From Nitrosomonas sp. (GTDB taxonomy: Bacteria; Pseudomonadota; Gammaproteobacteria; Burkholderiales; Nitrosomonadaceae), in contig JAGRFM010000050.1 of the NCBI GenBank assembly GCA_020446045.1, forward strand, positions 1 to 36,022: DNA of 36,022 nucleotides, written 5' to 3'. The position numbers and the translations under genes are program-made. Positions 1-8,319 of this stretch are shown one piece after another; position 1 is the first letter of the stretch; every line of letters starts with the position of its first letter. Under the pieces are notes generated by a model. It was given only the letters and a program-made list of their open reading frames with translations, was not told where the DNA came from and did no database searches.

Positions 1-1
1 G

Positions 2-127
2 CAAAAAAGTAATTTGTCCCGGACTCTCAAAAAAATGGAGCAATATGGATTCGTCGAACTAAAACGGACGAAAACTAACGTTAAACCTATCGCTAAAGCA
101 ACTGAGTTCGAAATTCACGCCGCCTAA
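2..127 (+). CDS. C-terminal end of a winged-helix DNA-binding protein (COG4190-like), truncated by window edge
   Basis: The frame is open from the left edge to a TAA at 125-127 and encodes about 41 residues. The visible piece reads like the recognition helix and wing of a MarR/COG4190-type HTH regulator, with SRTLKKMEQYGFVELKR followed by a basic wing and a hydrophobic end. Proteins of this kind often accompany small toxins as antitoxin or autorepressor. The stop codon lies inside a GCCTAAC sequence that resembles the outer core of an integron attC site. The start and any partner gene lie outside the window, so the family call rests on the C-terminus alone. Confidence 0.5.
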   Translation, partial: QKSNLSRTLKKMEQYGFVELKRTKTNVKPIAKATEFEIHAA

Positions 128-207
128 CAACCCAGCCACATGTTAAAGCGCCAGTTATCGTGGCGTTAAAAGGAATATAAAAAAGCACTTGCCATTTATT
201 CCATAAA

Positions 208-224
208 GGTATATTTTTTATACC
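208..224. promoter_or_regulatory. Palindromic operator-like site just upstream of brnT
   Basis: A perfect inverted repeat, GGTATA-N5-TATACC, ends one base before the GTG start of brnT. BrnA-type ribbon-helix-helix antitoxins repress their own operon by binding short palindromes at the promoter, so this is the best candidate for the autoregulatory site. Because it occupies the ribosome-binding region, repressor binding or an mRNA hairpin could also affect translation of brnT. The operator role is inferred. Confidence 0.5.
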
Positions 225-225
225 C

Positions 226-489
226 GTGTATTCTTTCGAATTTGACCTAAAGAAAAGCGAGTCCAACCTAAAAAAGTATGGAATCGACTTTGTTGATGCT
301 CAGGAAATTTGGCAGGATCCTGATTTCATTGAAGTTGAAGCAAAGTCTGATGATGAGCCCAGGTCATTAATCGTGGGCATTTTTGACGGCAAGCATTGGT
401 CTGCAATTATTACCTACCGCACAGAAAAGATTCGAATTATTTCTGTAAGACGGTCTCGCGAATCAGAGGTGGCACTTTATGAAAGCTAA
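226..489 (+). CDS. brnT: BrnT family ribonuclease toxin
   Basis: This is the toxin of a BrnTA type II toxin-antitoxin system; family members are RelE-fold ribonucleases that stop translation when free of BrnA. The 87-residue length is normal. The N-terminus (FEFDLKKSESNLKKYGIDF) has the characteristic FEFDxxKsxxNxxKHGI-type pattern, and the core carries the usual DDEPRSLIVG...WSAIITYR and IRIISVRRSRESE segments. The start is a GTG, chosen because it places the family motif at the usual distance from the N-terminus. The 3' end overlaps brnA by 11 bases, indicating coupled translation. No frameshift or missing segment is seen, so the toxin is probably functional. Confidence 0.88.
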   Translation: MYSFEFDLKKSESNLKKYGIDFVDAQEIWQDPDFIEVEAKSDDEPRSLIVGIFDGKHWSAIITYRTEKIRIISVRRSRESEVALYES

Positions 490-745
490 ATCACTAGACA
501 AAAAATTTGATGAAAACAAATCTGATATTACTGATGAGCTTGATTTGTCTTCTATCAAGCGACCCAATCAAACACAGAAAAGGGTTAATGTAGATTTTCC
601 AACCTGGATGATAGATTCCCTTGATAAAGAGGCATCACGCCTTGGCGTTACTCGCCAGTCTATTATTAAGGTCTGGTTGGCTGAGCGCTTAGAGCAATTG
701 ACTTTTGACAAGCAAATGCGGCCGACGCAAAAACCGCGCGGCTGA
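479..745 (+). CDS. brnA: BrnA family ribbon-helix-helix antitoxin
   Basis: This is the cognate antitoxin of the upstream BrnT. The 88-residue protein has a charged, probably disordered N-terminus (about residues 1-35) and a C-terminal CopG-like ribbon-helix-helix domain (RVNVDFPTWMIDSLDKEASR, then LGVTRQSIIKVWLAERLEQL). Its beta strand would bind the operator, and other parts would wrap the toxin. It starts inside brnT (11-base overlap), the usual arrangement for this family. The last codons lie inside an imperfect hairpin (703-759) that resembles an integron attC site, which is odd for a plain chromosomal operon. Confidence 0.85.
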   Translation: MKAKSLDKKFDENKSDITDELDLSSIKRPNQTQKRVNVDFPTWMIDSLDKEASRLGVTRQSIIKVWLAERLEQLTFDKQMRPTQKPRG

Positions 746-759
746 TTTGGGCGTTATAT
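703..759 (+). repeat. attC-like imperfect hairpin overlapping the end of brnA
   Basis: GCCGACGC (721-728) pairs with GCGCGGC (736-742), leaving one extrahelical A, around an AAAAACC loop. The stem continues outward through AAAT (714-717) and ATTT (744-747) with an extra G on the left. Four-base spacers then lead to TTTTGAC (703-709) and GTTATAT (753-759). Core-spacer-stem geometry with extrahelical bases on one strand is typical of integron attC sites, but GTTATAT only partly fits the GTTRRRY core. It could be a degenerate attC or simply a GC-rich hairpin. Confidence 0.3.
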
Positions 760-826
760 TCTGCTTAAAAGCCCTGTGTACAGGTGTTAAATTTGACCTA
801 TAAAGACTGCCATAGGAGGTCAAAAT

Positions 827-1095
827 ATGGCCATTAAATTTTCAAAAGATATAGTCCCTCATCAGACCTAAAAGTAAATCCTGGGAAAATAGTGAATCAA
901 GCCAAAGAAACCCATCGACCAATATTACTCACTAGTCGCGGAAGAGGTGTAGCAGTTGTTCAAAGTTTAGACGAATATGAAAATAGAGAAGAAGAACGGG
1001 AATTTATGAAGACCGTCGCCCAAGGTTTGATGGAGTTAGAAGAAGGCAAAGAAGTTGATATTGAAGAAGCGAAAAAAAGAATTGGATTAAAATAG
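827..1095 (+). pseudogene. Phd/YefM-type antitoxin, frameshifted
   Basis: An ATG at 827 follows a strong AGGAGGT ribosome-binding site (814-820) and opens with MAIKFSKDIVP, a typical Phd-family start. That frame stops at a TAA after 14 codons. The rest of the protein continues in another frame as SDLKVNPGKIVNQAKETHRP and runs to a TAG at 1093-1095. The two halves join if one base was lost in the CCTCATCAG stretch near 860. A shorter product could begin at the GTG at 892, but it would lack the N-terminal DNA-binding strand and helix. The downstream remnant looks like its former toxin partner. I read this as a decayed antitoxin; a sequencing error could give the same picture. Confidence 0.7.
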
Positions 1096-1196
1096 TGAAA
1101 ATAACGCTTTCAGAATCAGCAATAAATGACTTGGAGGACATTAAGTTACACTATAAAGATGAAGGTGTATCACAGACAGGTATCAATTACAGTTAA
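1095..1196 (+). pseudogene. Truncated ParE/RelE-like toxin remnant
   Basis: A GTG start overlaps the antitoxin stop by one base and opens a 33-codon frame beginning MKITLSESAINDLEDIKLHY, the usual N-terminal strand-helix of ParE/RelE toxins. It ends at a TAA (1194-1196), where a full toxin would need roughly 60 more residues. No continuation of the family is recognisable in the next 300 bases; a long inverted repeat follows instead. The catalytic half is therefore missing and the gene is almost certainly dead, which would also relax selection on the frameshifted antitoxin. Confidence 0.65.
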
Positions 1197-1226
1197 AGTT
1201 AGCTGATAGCTCGAATGACAGCGAAA

Positions 1227-1286
1227 TATAACGAATAAGATTAGATCGCGCGAGGAACGCGCCGCGATCTAATCTTATTCGTTATA
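1227..1286. repeat. Perfect 24-bp inverted repeat with 12-base loop
   Basis: Positions 1227-1250 are the exact reverse complement of 1263-1286, separated by a 12-base GC-rich loop (1251-1262). The repeat lies just after the truncated toxin. No T-run follows, so it is not a classical intrinsic terminator. It could be a recombination scar, an attC-like fold, a small palindromic mobile sequence or an mRNA 3' stabiliser. Confidence 0.75.
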
Positions 1287-1353
1287 AATACAGATACTAA
1301 AGTGGAATACGAGGAAATAAAGATGGTTTAAGCATAATGTTTCATTTTATGTA

Positions 1354-1383
1354 TTGATAAAAAATCGAAACGTTTTTTACAAA
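1354..1383 (+). promoter_or_regulatory. Possible promoter for the rimP operon
   Basis: TTGATA (1354-1359) and TACAAA (1378-1383) are separated by 18 bases and lie about 100 bases upstream of rimP, in an AT-rich non-coding stretch. They resemble a sigma-70 promoter with a weak -10. A second AT-rich candidate (TTGATAAAATT near 1417-1427) lies closer to the leader hairpin. No other gene is seen in 1287-1480. Confidence 0.3.
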
Positions 1384-1441
1384 ATTACGGATACGTGTTT
1401 CATCTTTTATAAATATTTGATAAAATTAGCATCGATTTCAG

Positions 1442-1469
1442 ATGGGCTTTACCAGCCCATTTTTTATTT
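1442..1469 (+). terminator. Terminator-like hairpin in the rimP leader (possible attenuator)
   Basis: ATGGGCT (1442-1448) pairs perfectly with AGCCCAT (1454-1460) around TTACC, and the stem runs into a TTTTTT-A-TTT tract. This has the form of an intrinsic terminator, and it sits only about 12 bases upstream of the rimP start. It may insulate the operon from upstream reading, or attenuate it. Attenuation is plausible because NusA, encoded downstream, modulates hairpin-dependent termination and its operon is known to be autoregulated in other bacteria. Confidence 0.6.
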
Positions 1470-1480
1470 GTATTGAGACT

Positions 1481-1909
1481 ATGATGCTTGAAAATTTGCT
1501 TGAATCAACCCTTGCTGGAATGGGTTATGAATTAGTTGATGTCGAGCAATTGTCTCACGGGAAATTAATACGGGTGTATGTTGATAAGGAAGGCGGTATT
1601 TCAATAGACGATTGTGTAACAATCAGTAATCATTTGAGCAGATTGCTGGCTGTTGAGGATATTGATTATGATCGTCTGGAAGTCTCGTCACCCGGTTTAG
1701 ACAGGCCTCTGAAAAAAGAGAATGATTTTCTCCGTTTTATTGGAGAGACTGTTAAATTGAAACTGCGTGTTCCATTGCAGGGACAAAGAAATTTTATAGG
1801 AGTTTTGCGGGAAGTAAATGATGGCATTTTAAAACTTGAAGTCGAAGGAAAATTGTTTGACCTGGATATGCACAATATTGGAAAAGCCCGTTTGGTTCCA
1901 AAATTGTAA
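1481..1909 (+). CDS. rimP: Ribosome maturation factor RimP
   Basis: RimP helps assemble the 30S ribosomal subunit. The protein shows the family's N-terminal alpha/beta domain ([38 protein letters not shown]) with the diagnostic [10 protein letters not shown] motif, followed by a small SH3-like C-terminal domain. An in-frame ATG at 1442 lies inside the leader hairpin and would add a hydrophobic stretch unlike the family. The adjacent ATGs at 1481 and 1484 are the likely starts and give about 142 residues, close to the usual 150. It is the first gene of the conserved rimP-nusA-infB-rbfA-truB series. Confidence 0.93.
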   Translation: MMLENLLESTLAGMGYELVDVEQLSHGKLIRVYVDKEGGISIDDCVTISNHLSRLLAVEDIDYDRLEVSSPGLDRPLKKENDFLRFIGETVKLKLRVPLQGQRNFIGVLREVNDGILKLEVEGKLFDLDMHNIGKARLVPKL

Positions 1910-1935
1910 GCAATTAAAAATTTGACTGGAGGGCT

Positions 1936-3408
1936 ATGAGCCGCGAAATTTTATTGTTGGTAGATGCTTTGGCGCGTGAGAAAACGGTGGAAAAAGAGAT
2001 CGTTTTTACCGCGTTGGAAATGGCATTATCTTCTGCGACAAAAAAACGATTTAACGAAGATGTCGATGTGCGCGTATCTATCGACAGAAAATCGGGAGAC
2101 TATGAGTCATTTAGACGCTGGCTTGTGGTGGATGACGCGGATATCGAAGAGCCTTCCCGTGAAATCACATTGAGTGATGCTCAAAAAATAAGCTCCGATC
2201 TTCAGTTGGGTGATTATCGCGAAACACCTCTTGAACCGATTGCGTTTGGACGAATTGGTGCGCAAGCAGCGAAACAGGTCATATTCCAGAAAATTCGTGA
2301 TGCAGAACGAGAGCAAACATTAAATGATTTTCTCGATCGCGGCGAATATATGGTGACCGGTACCATAAAGCGTTTGGACAGAGGAAACGCCATTGTCGAG
2401 TCAGGAAGAGTTGAAGCTGAACTGCCTCGTGACCAGATGATACCCAAAGAAAACCTGCGCGTGGGCGATCGCGTGCGCGCCTATTTGTATAAGGTTGACC
2501 GAGGGGCCAGAGGTCCGCAATTAAAGTTGTCACGTATTTCATCTGAGTTTCTGGCAAAGCTGTTCGAACTGGAAGTGCCTGAAATTGAAGAAGGTATATT
2601 GGAGATAAAAGCAGCTGCAAGAGATCCGGGTTCACGCGCTAAGATTGCGGTTAAATCAAATGACCAACGTGTTGATCCTATAGGTACCTGTGTGGGTATG
2701 CGTGGATCGCGTGTTCAATCCGTGATCAGTGAGCTGGCGGGCGAACGGGTTGATATTATTTTATGGTCCGAAGACCCGGCGACCTTCATTATTAATGCGC
2801 TGGCGCCTGCTGAGATTAGTAGTATTATGGTTGATGAAGAAAACCATAGTATGGATATTGTGGTTGATGAAGACAATCTCGCTCAGGCAATCGGGCGTGG
2901 CGGTCAGAATGTCCGTTTGGCAGCAGAATTGACAGGCTGGGAACTCAATATCATGACTGAAGAGGAGTCGCAATCCAAGCATGAAGAGGAAGCGACTTTA
3001 ATCCGGCAGTTATTTATTGAGAAGCTCGATGTCGATGAAGAAATTGCTGATATCCTGGTTCAAGAAGGCTTTGCTGCATTGGAAGAGGTGGCATATGTTC
3101 CGCTGGATGAAATGCTGGAGATAGAATCGCTGGATGAAGAAACGATCAATGAGATTCGTGAACGTGCTCGCAATGTTTTGTTAACTGACGCAATTGCTGA
3201 CGAAGAGAAGGTGGAAAATGTAGCCCAAGATTTACTGTCGTTGGAAGGTATGGATGTTGATACCGTTCGTGCACTTGCAGCAAAAGGTATTAATACGCAA
3301 GACGACCTGGCAGATCTTGCCGCTGATGATTTGGTGGAGATAACCGGAATGGATATTGAACGTGCCAACAAACTGATTATGAAAGCGCGTGAGCCTTGGT
3401 TTGTGTAG
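1936..3408 (+). CDS. nusA: Transcription elongation/termination factor NusA
   Basis: NusA binds RNA polymerase and nascent RNA and acts in pausing, termination and antitermination. The 490 residues match the long proteobacterial form (E. coli has 495). In order: an N-terminal polymerase-binding domain (1 to about 125), an S1 domain starting near GEYMVTG at 136, KH domains with GMRG at 254-257 and GRGG at 320-323, and two C-terminal acidic helix-hairpin-helix repeats (about 365-420 and 440-490, ending REPWF). A GGAGG ribosome-binding site (1928-1932) precedes the ATG. It lies 26 bases after rimP in the same operon. Nothing is missing. Confidence 0.97.
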   Translation: MSREILLLVDALAREKTVEKEIVFTALEMALSSATKKRFNEDVDVRVSIDRKSGDYESFRRWLVVDDADIEEPSREITLSDAQKISSDLQLGDYRETPLEPIAFGRIGAQAAKQVIFQKIRDAEREQTLNDFLDRGEYMVTGTIKRLDRGNAIVESGRVEAELPRDQMIPKENLRVGDRVRAYLYKVDRGARGPQLKLSRISSEFLAKLFELEVPEIEEGILEIKAAARDPGSRAKIAVKSNDQRVDPIGTCVGMRGSRVQSVISELAGERVDIILWSEDPATFIINALAPAEISSIMVDEENHSMDIVVDEDNLAQAIGRGGQNVRLAAELTGWELNIMTEEESQSKHEEEATLIRQLFIEKLDVDEEIADILVQEGFAALEEVAYVPLDEMLEIESLDEETINEIRERARNVLLTDAIADEEKVENVAQDLLSLEGMDVDTVRALAAKGINTQDDLADLAADDLVEITGMDIERANKLIMKAREPWFV

Positions 3409-3521
3409 CCGGTGTTGAATCCAAGTTCGATCGTTTTTTAAATGTTTTTTATTGACCTGTTATTAAAATCAGAAATTTCTGATAAAAGCATTGTGTTCTC
3501 AAGAGGGTTTAAAGATTATCA

Positions 3522-6215
3522 ATGGCGCAAATGAGTGTTGAACAGTTTGCTCATGAACTGGGCATGATACCGTCGGTATTGCTTGAGCAATTGCAGGCGG
3601 CAGGTGTAAAAAAAGTTTTGACTGAAGATAATTTGACTGAGCAGGATAAAGCACAGTTGCTCGATTATCTTCGTAAAACTCATGGCGCAAAAGTAACAAA
3701 AGACAAGGTTACATTGACAAGACGGCAGACATCGGAAATCCGCAAAGCTGACAGTATGGGAAGAGCGCGTACGATCCAGGTTGTCAGAAAAAGGCGTGTG
3801 ATTACAAAATCCCCATTTGAAAAAGATGCTGCGAAAAAAGTTAGTGGAACTGAGCTTGCTGAAAAAACACGTGTCAGTGAACCCATAATTAATGCGGAAG
3901 AATTGGCGCTACGTGAAGTAGAAGCAAAAAAACAAGCCGAATTGATAGCACGTCAGACAGCAGAGATTCAACGTAAAAAACTGAAAAAAACTGAAGCCGA
4001 AAAACCAGAAAAGGATGCGATACCTGTTGCAGTAAAAGAAAAAATTGACGCTTCACCTGCTGAGACAACGACTTCACAAGCTGGTGAGGTTGAAATCAAG
4101 AAAGCTTCTCAAGAAGAAGGCAAGGCAAATACGGTACAAGATGAATTAACTGAACTGCCTAAAGAAAAAGCTGAAACGGCTGATGAAAAAATTGCCGCAA
4201 AACAGGGTGAAGGCTCAAAAGCAGAAAAAACTGGCAAGGATGTTGCCAAAGAAGCAAAAAAAATAGAGAAACCTGAAAAGGCAGATAAAAAGAAAAAGCA
4301 AACCAAAGCCCCTTGGCAGGATGAAGGATTGCGAAAACGTGGTGCGAAAGTGCGCGAAGATTTATCGAGTGGTCAGGGGTGGCGCGGGCGACGTGACAAG
4401 CAACAAAAATCGGTGGAGCCTGAGAAGAAGGAACACGGATTTTCTGCACCCACTGAGCCGATTGTGCGCGAGATTATAGTTCCTGAAACCATCTCGGTCG
4501 GTGCATTGGCACAAAAAATGTCCATTAAGGCGGCTGACATCATTAAAGTGTTAATGAACATGGGTAGTATGGTGACGATCAATCAAATGCTTGATCAAGA
4601 AACAGCCATGATCGTTGTCGAAGAAATGGGTCATGTCGCCAAACCGGCCGAACTGGATAGTCCGGAAGCGTTTCTGGCTGATGCAGAATCTATCAACGCC
4701 AAAGCAGAGATGGTACCACGGGCACCCGTCGTGACCGTTATGGGGCATGTGGATCATGGTAAAACATCGTTGCTGGATTATATCCGGCGCACGCGTGTGG
4801 CGGGTGGCGAAGCAGGTGGTATTACGCAGCATATCGGCGCCTATCATGTCGAAACGGATCACGGCATGGTGACTTTTCTTGATACGCCTGGTCATGAGGC
4901 TTTTACGGCGATGCGAGCGCGTGGAACCAAAATTACAGACATTGTCATTTTGGTCGTGGCCGCAGATGATGGCGTCATGCCACAGACAGTAGAGGCGATT
5001 CATCATGCAAAGGCAGCCAATATACCCATTATTGTTGCTGTCAATAAAGTTGACAAGCCGGAAGCAAATGCTGAGAAAATCAAGCAGGAACTGGTTTCGC
5101 ATGAAGTTGTGCCGGAAGACTGGGGTGGTGACACGATGTTTATCGAAGTTTCTGCAAAAACAGGGCAGGGTATAGACGCTTTATTGGAAGGCATTTTGTT
5201 ACAAGCTGAAGTTCTGGAACTTACAGCACCCAGTAATACGCCGGCAAAGGGCGTAGTGATTGAATCGCGTCTCGATAAAGGGCGCGGGCCTGTTGCAACG
5301 ATTTTGATTCAATCCGGAACATTAAAACAAGGCGATACTCTGTTAGCTGGCGCAGTTTACGGGAAAGTTCGTGCTATGAGTGATGAAAATGGTAAGAAGA
5401 TCAAGCGTGCAAGCACCTCTATTCCCGTTGAGATACAGGGGCTGTCTGAAGTGCCTGAAGCAGGTGAGAATGTAATGGTGCTCGATGATGAGCGAAAAGC
5501 AAGGGAAATAGCATTGTTTCGCCAAGGTAAATATCGTGACGTTAAACTGGCTAAGCAACAGGCAGCGAAGCTGGAGAATATTTTTGAACAACAGGCAGAT
5601 GTTAAAGTACTTTCATTGATTATCAAATCTGATGTGCAAGGTTCCTGCGAAGCGTTGGTGCATGCATTGCAGAAACTGTCTACAGATGAAGTGAGAGTCA
5701 ATATTATTCATAGCGCTGTAGGTGCAATCATTGAATCGGATATTAATCTGTCTTTGGCGTCAAATGCGGTCATTATTGGTTTCAATGTGCGTGCGGATGC
5801 TGGAGCGCGCAAATTAATCGCGTCAACGGGAGTTGATGTCCATTATTACAATATTATTTATGAAGCTGTCGACGAAGTTAAAGCAGCTTTATCCGGTTTG
5901 ATGGCCCCTGATCGGAAAGAAAATATTATTGGGTTAATCGATATCCGTGAGATTTATCGTATTCCAAAAGTGGGTGTAGTTGCGGGGTGTTATGTATTGG
6001 AAGGAAATATCAAACGCAATTCTCTAGTTAGAGTATTGCGTGATGGTAAAGTGATTCACAGTTGCGAACTGGATTCCTTGAAACGGTTTAAAGACGATGT
6101 CAAGGAAGTGCGGGAAGGGTTCGAATGTGGTATTTCACTTAGAAATTACAATGACTTAATGGTCGGCGATCAATTGGAAGTATATGAAATAATTGAAACT
6201 GCACGTTCGCTGTAG
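3522..6215 (+). CDS. infB: Translation initiation factor IF-2
   Basis: IF-2 is the GTPase that places initiator tRNA on the ribosome. The 897-residue protein has an N-terminal IF2_N domain ([20 protein letters not shown]), a long lysine/glutamate/alanine-rich linker (about 110-300), a second IF2_N domain (about 315-365) and the GTPase domain. The latter has G1 GHVDHGKT (408-415), G3 DTPGHE (454-459) and G4 NKVD (508-511), followed by the EF-Tu-like and IF2 C-terminal domains. The linker is typical of proteobacterial IF-2. A second ATG at 3531 is in frame. The 113-base gap after nusA contains a 16-base perfect palindrome (3468-3483) of unknown role. Confidence 0.98.
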   Translation: MAQMSVEQFAHELGMIPSVLLEQLQAAGVKKVLTEDNLTEQDKAQLLDYLRKTHGAKVTKDKVTLTRRQTSEIRKADSMGRARTIQVVRKRRVITKSPFEKDAAKKVSGTELAEKTRVSEPIINAEELALREVEAKKQAELIARQTAEIQRKKLKKTEAEKPEKDAIPVAVKEKIDASPAETTTSQAGEVEIKKASQEEGKANTVQDELTELPKEKAETADEKIAAKQGEGSKAEKTGKDVAKEAKKIEKPEKADKKKKQTKAPWQDEGLRKRGAKVREDLSSGQGWRGRRDKQQKSVEPEKKEHGFSAPTEPIVREIIVPETISVGALAQKMSIKAADIIKVLMNMGSMVTINQMLDQETAMIVVEEMGHVAKPAELDSPEAFLADAESINAKAEMVPRAPVVTVMGHVDHGKTSLLDYIRRTRVAGGEAGGITQHIGAYHVETDHGMVTFLDTPGHEAFTAMRARGTKITDIVILVVAADDGVMPQTVEAIHHAKAANIPIIVAVNKVDKPEANAEKIKQELVSHEVVPEDWGGDTMFIEVSAKTGQGIDALLEGILLQAEVLELTAPSNTPAKGVVIESRLDKGRGPVATILIQSGTLKQGDTLLAGAVYGKVRAMSDENGKKIKRASTSIPVEIQGLSEVPEAGENVMVLDDERKAREIALFRQGKYRDVKLAKQQAAKLENIFEQQADVKVLSLIIKSDVQGSCEALVHALQKLSTDEVRVNIIHSAVGAIIESDINLSLASNAVIIGFNVRADAGARKLIASTGVDVHYYNIIYEAVDEVKAALSGLMAPDRKENIIGLIDIREIYRIPKVGVVAGCYVLEGNIKRNSLVRVLRDGKVIHSCELDSLKRFKDDVKEVREGFECGISLRNYNDLMVGDQLEVYEIIETARSL

Positions 6216-6223
6216 TTGGAATC

Positions 6224-6598
6224 ATGCCAAAAGATTTCTCTCGTTCATTTCGAGTAGCTGATCAGATTCAGCGTGAGCTTGCCGATTTGTTGCAGAACGA
6301 GATTAAAGACCCACGGATCAGTCAAGTTACATTGACTGCGGTGGAAGTCAGCCGTGATTATGCTTACGCCAAAGTCTTTTACACAACACTGGATGGTCAA
6401 GATGAAAATGCGGTGGTGGAAAAAGGCTTGAAACATGCTGCTGGTTTTTTACGGACGGGGTTATCTAAAAGAATTCATTTGCGGCAGACGCCTCAATTGA
6501 TTTTTGTTTATGATAAGTCAGTTGAACGTGGTGCACATTTATCACAATTGATTGATAAGGCTATTGCGCAAGAAAAAAAAACTGATTCCCAGGACTGA
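6224..6598 (+). CDS. rbfA: 30S ribosome-binding factor A
   Basis: RbfA is a KH-fold protein that binds immature 30S subunits and is needed for 16S rRNA 5' end processing and cold growth. The 124-residue length is normal. Family features include RVADQIQRELADLLQNEIKDPRI at the N-terminus (residues about 10-32), the strand with YAYAKVFYTTL, and the C-terminal LRQTPQLIFVYDKSVERGAHL. It begins 8 bases after infB, so it is co-transcribed and probably translationally linked. The C-terminal tail is short and lysine-rich. Confidence 0.96.
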   Translation: MPKDFSRSFRVADQIQRELADLLQNEIKDPRISQVTLTAVEVSRDYAYAKVFYTTLDGQDENAVVEKGLKHAAGFLRTGLSKRIHLRQTPQLIFVYDKSVERGAHLSQLIDKAIAQEKKTDSQD

Positions 6599-6655
6599 TA
6601 AATTCAATATATCCGTGAATCTGTTTTTCGTTGCCTTACAATTCATTCTCTTTTC

Positions 6656-7645
6656 ATGATTAAGCGTAATATCAGCGGGATATTGATATTGGATAAACCA
6701 TACGGTATCTCCTCGAATAAAGCGCTTCAAATAGTCAAATATTCATATAAGGCCGCAAAATCGGGGCATACCGGTACACTTGATCCAATGGCAACCGGTG
6801 TGCTGCCCATCTGTTTGGGGGAAGCAACCAAGTTTTCATCCTATTTATTAAATGCACACAAAAGCTATGAAGCTGTTCTAAAACTGGGTTTTATCAGCAC
6901 TACAGGCGACTTGGAAGGAGAAATTAAAGAAATCCCCTGTCTTCAAGCGCAGAAGTTGACTATTGAGAATTGCGAGACGGTATTAAGGCAATTTATTGGA
7001 GAAATTGAGCAATTGCCACCGATGTACAGCGCACTCAAATATCAGGGTAAACCGCTTTATACTTACGCAAGAAGAGGTGAAGCGATTGAACGCAAATCCA
7101 GATCTGTCTTTATCCATGATATTAAAGCTAAATCGATGATCGGGAATGAATTGACAATAGAAGTATTGTGTGGAACCGGTACCTATATTCGTACATTGGC
7201 TGAAGATATCGGTAAAGCGCTGGGCTGTGGCGGCGCCTATTTAATCCGGCTGTGTCGTAATTCGGTTGGTCAATTTAATCTATCTCAGTCGACGACACTT
7301 GAAGCGCTGGAAGGAGTGGATATGGCAAATCGGGATGGCCGTTTGCTGCCGATCGATAGTATGTTGTCAGATATTCCTTCGGTCGAATTGGATAAAAAAG
7401 AATCGCAGCATATTTCGCAAGGACGTATTATTTTAATTGATCGGTCAATGCTAACAATATCCGGAGAAGAAATAGATTGTAATAATGATCAGGATGTTCG
7501 CTTGTACTATGACCAGCAATTTCTGGGTCTTGGAGAATTATCGGCGGATTTTCAGTTGAAGCCAAAACGATTGTTATCGGAATCCTATTTGTCAGCTTGC
7601 CTTGATCGCAACAAGCCAATTGAAAAAATCAAAAGTGAAATGTAA
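6656..7645 (+). CDS. truB: tRNA pseudouridine(55) synthase TruB
   Basis: TruB makes pseudouridine 55 in the T loop of tRNAs. The catalytic motif GHTGTLDPMATGVLP is present, with the catalytic aspartate at D43. Other family features are the KSYEAVLKLGFISTTGDLEG segment, PPMYSALKYQGKPLYTYAR, and GTYIRTLAEDIGKALG. At 329 residues it is slightly longer than E. coli TruB (314), with a C-terminal domain of the kind seen in TruB_C proteins. It lies 57 bases after rbfA and closes the operon; the last codons precede the ccm promoter region. Confidence 0.95.
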   Translation: MIKRNISGILILDKPYGISSNKALQIVKYSYKAAKSGHTGTLDPMATGVLPICLGEATKFSSYLLNAHKSYEAVLKLGFISTTGDLEGEIKEIPCLQAQKLTIENCETVLRQFIGEIEQLPPMYSALKYQGKPLYTYARRGEAIERKSRSVFIHDIKAKSMIGNELTIEVLCGTGTYIRTLAEDIGKALGCGGAYLIRLCRNSVGQFNLSQSTTLEALEGVDMANRDGRLLPIDSMLSDIPSVELDKKESQHISQGRIILIDRSMLTISGEEIDCNNDQDVRLYYDQQFLGLGELSADFQLKPKRLLSESYLSACLDRNKPIEKIKSEM

Positions 7646-7646
7646 C

Positions 7647-7675
7647 GATACAGTATCAGGGTGATACGGTATAAT
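7647..7675 (+). promoter_or_regulatory. ccm promoter -10 with overlapping palindromes
   Basis: A perfect TATAAT (7670-7675) lies 28 bases upstream of ccmA. Directly before it are two overlapping palindromes: GATAC-A-GTATC (7647-7657) and GTATCA-GGG-TGATAC (7653-7667). No good -35 hexamer is seen at the right spacing, which suggests an activator site or operator over the -35 region. The regulator is unknown. Confidence 0.5.
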
Positions 7676-7703
7676 GCACAGTTTTAATTTGTAAAGAATA
7701 TAA

Positions 7704-8318
7704 ATGTTGCAAGGGAGCAATTTGGCTTGCGTACGTGGTGACCGAAGGTTGTTTAAAGATGTCAACTTTACTTTGGAAGCGGGTACGTTGATGCAAGTGC
7801 ATGGCCCAAATGGAAGTGGAAAGACGAGTTTGTTGCGTATTTTATGTGGATTATCGAATCCTGCCCTGGGTGAAATCACCTGGAATGGAACCGGGATACG
7901 TACGCTGGGTTATGAATATTTATCCAATTTGACGTACATCGGGCATTTAAGCGGCACAAAAGATGATTTGACGGTTTTGGAAAATATACGTATCTCGAGT
8001 GCTTTGGCGGGTATGCAAATTACCGAAGCGCAGGCACGGAAAGCATTAGCTTATATGGGATTGAAAGGCAGAGAACTTTTGCCGGCAAAAGTATTATCAC
8101 AAGGACAACGTAGAAGGGTTGCGTTGGCGCGTTTATTGGTCTGTAAAACAAAATTGTGGATTCTGGATGAACCCTTGGCTGCATTGGATGTGATGGCTGT
8201 CAAGTTAATTCAGAGGCTACTCGAGCGGCATCTGGCTGACGAAGGTATGGTGATTATGACGACCCATCAGGATATTGAAGTGACCACCTTCTCCAAGGTA
8301 AATTTAAAGTTAGCCTAA
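7704..8318 (+). CDS. ccmA: Heme exporter ATP-binding protein CcmA
   Basis: CcmA is the ATPase of the CcmABCD complex, whose ATP hydrolysis releases holo-CcmE during cytochrome c maturation. Its 204 residues include a Walker A GPNGSGKTS (34-42), the ABC signature LSQGQRRRVALARLL (131-145) and Walker B LWILDEP (151-157) followed by the D-loop. The length matches the family. It overlaps nothing upstream and is separated from ccmB by a single base, as expected for stoichiometric subunits. It is the first gene of a complete ccmABCDEFGHI set. Confidence 0.96.
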   Translation: MLQGSNLACVRGDRRLFKDVNFTLEAGTLMQVHGPNGSGKTSLLRILCGLSNPALGEITWNGTGIRTLGYEYLSNLTYIGHLSGTKDDLTVLENIRISSALAGMQITEAQARKALAYMGLKGRELLPAKVLSQGQRRRVALARLLVCKTKLWILDEPLAALDVMAVKLIQRLLERHLADEGMVIMTTHQDIEVTTFSKVNLKLA

Positions 8319-8319
8319 C

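Noticed and set aside
1442-1483. The ATG at 1442 as the rimP start.
   Set aside because: It lies within the leader hairpin and would add 13 residues unlike RimP; the ATGs at 1481/1484 fit the family.
4551-5102. A 183-codon antisense frame inside infB.
   Set aside because: It mirrors the conserved GTPase domain of IF-2 and has a composition rich in His and Cys typical of shadow frames.
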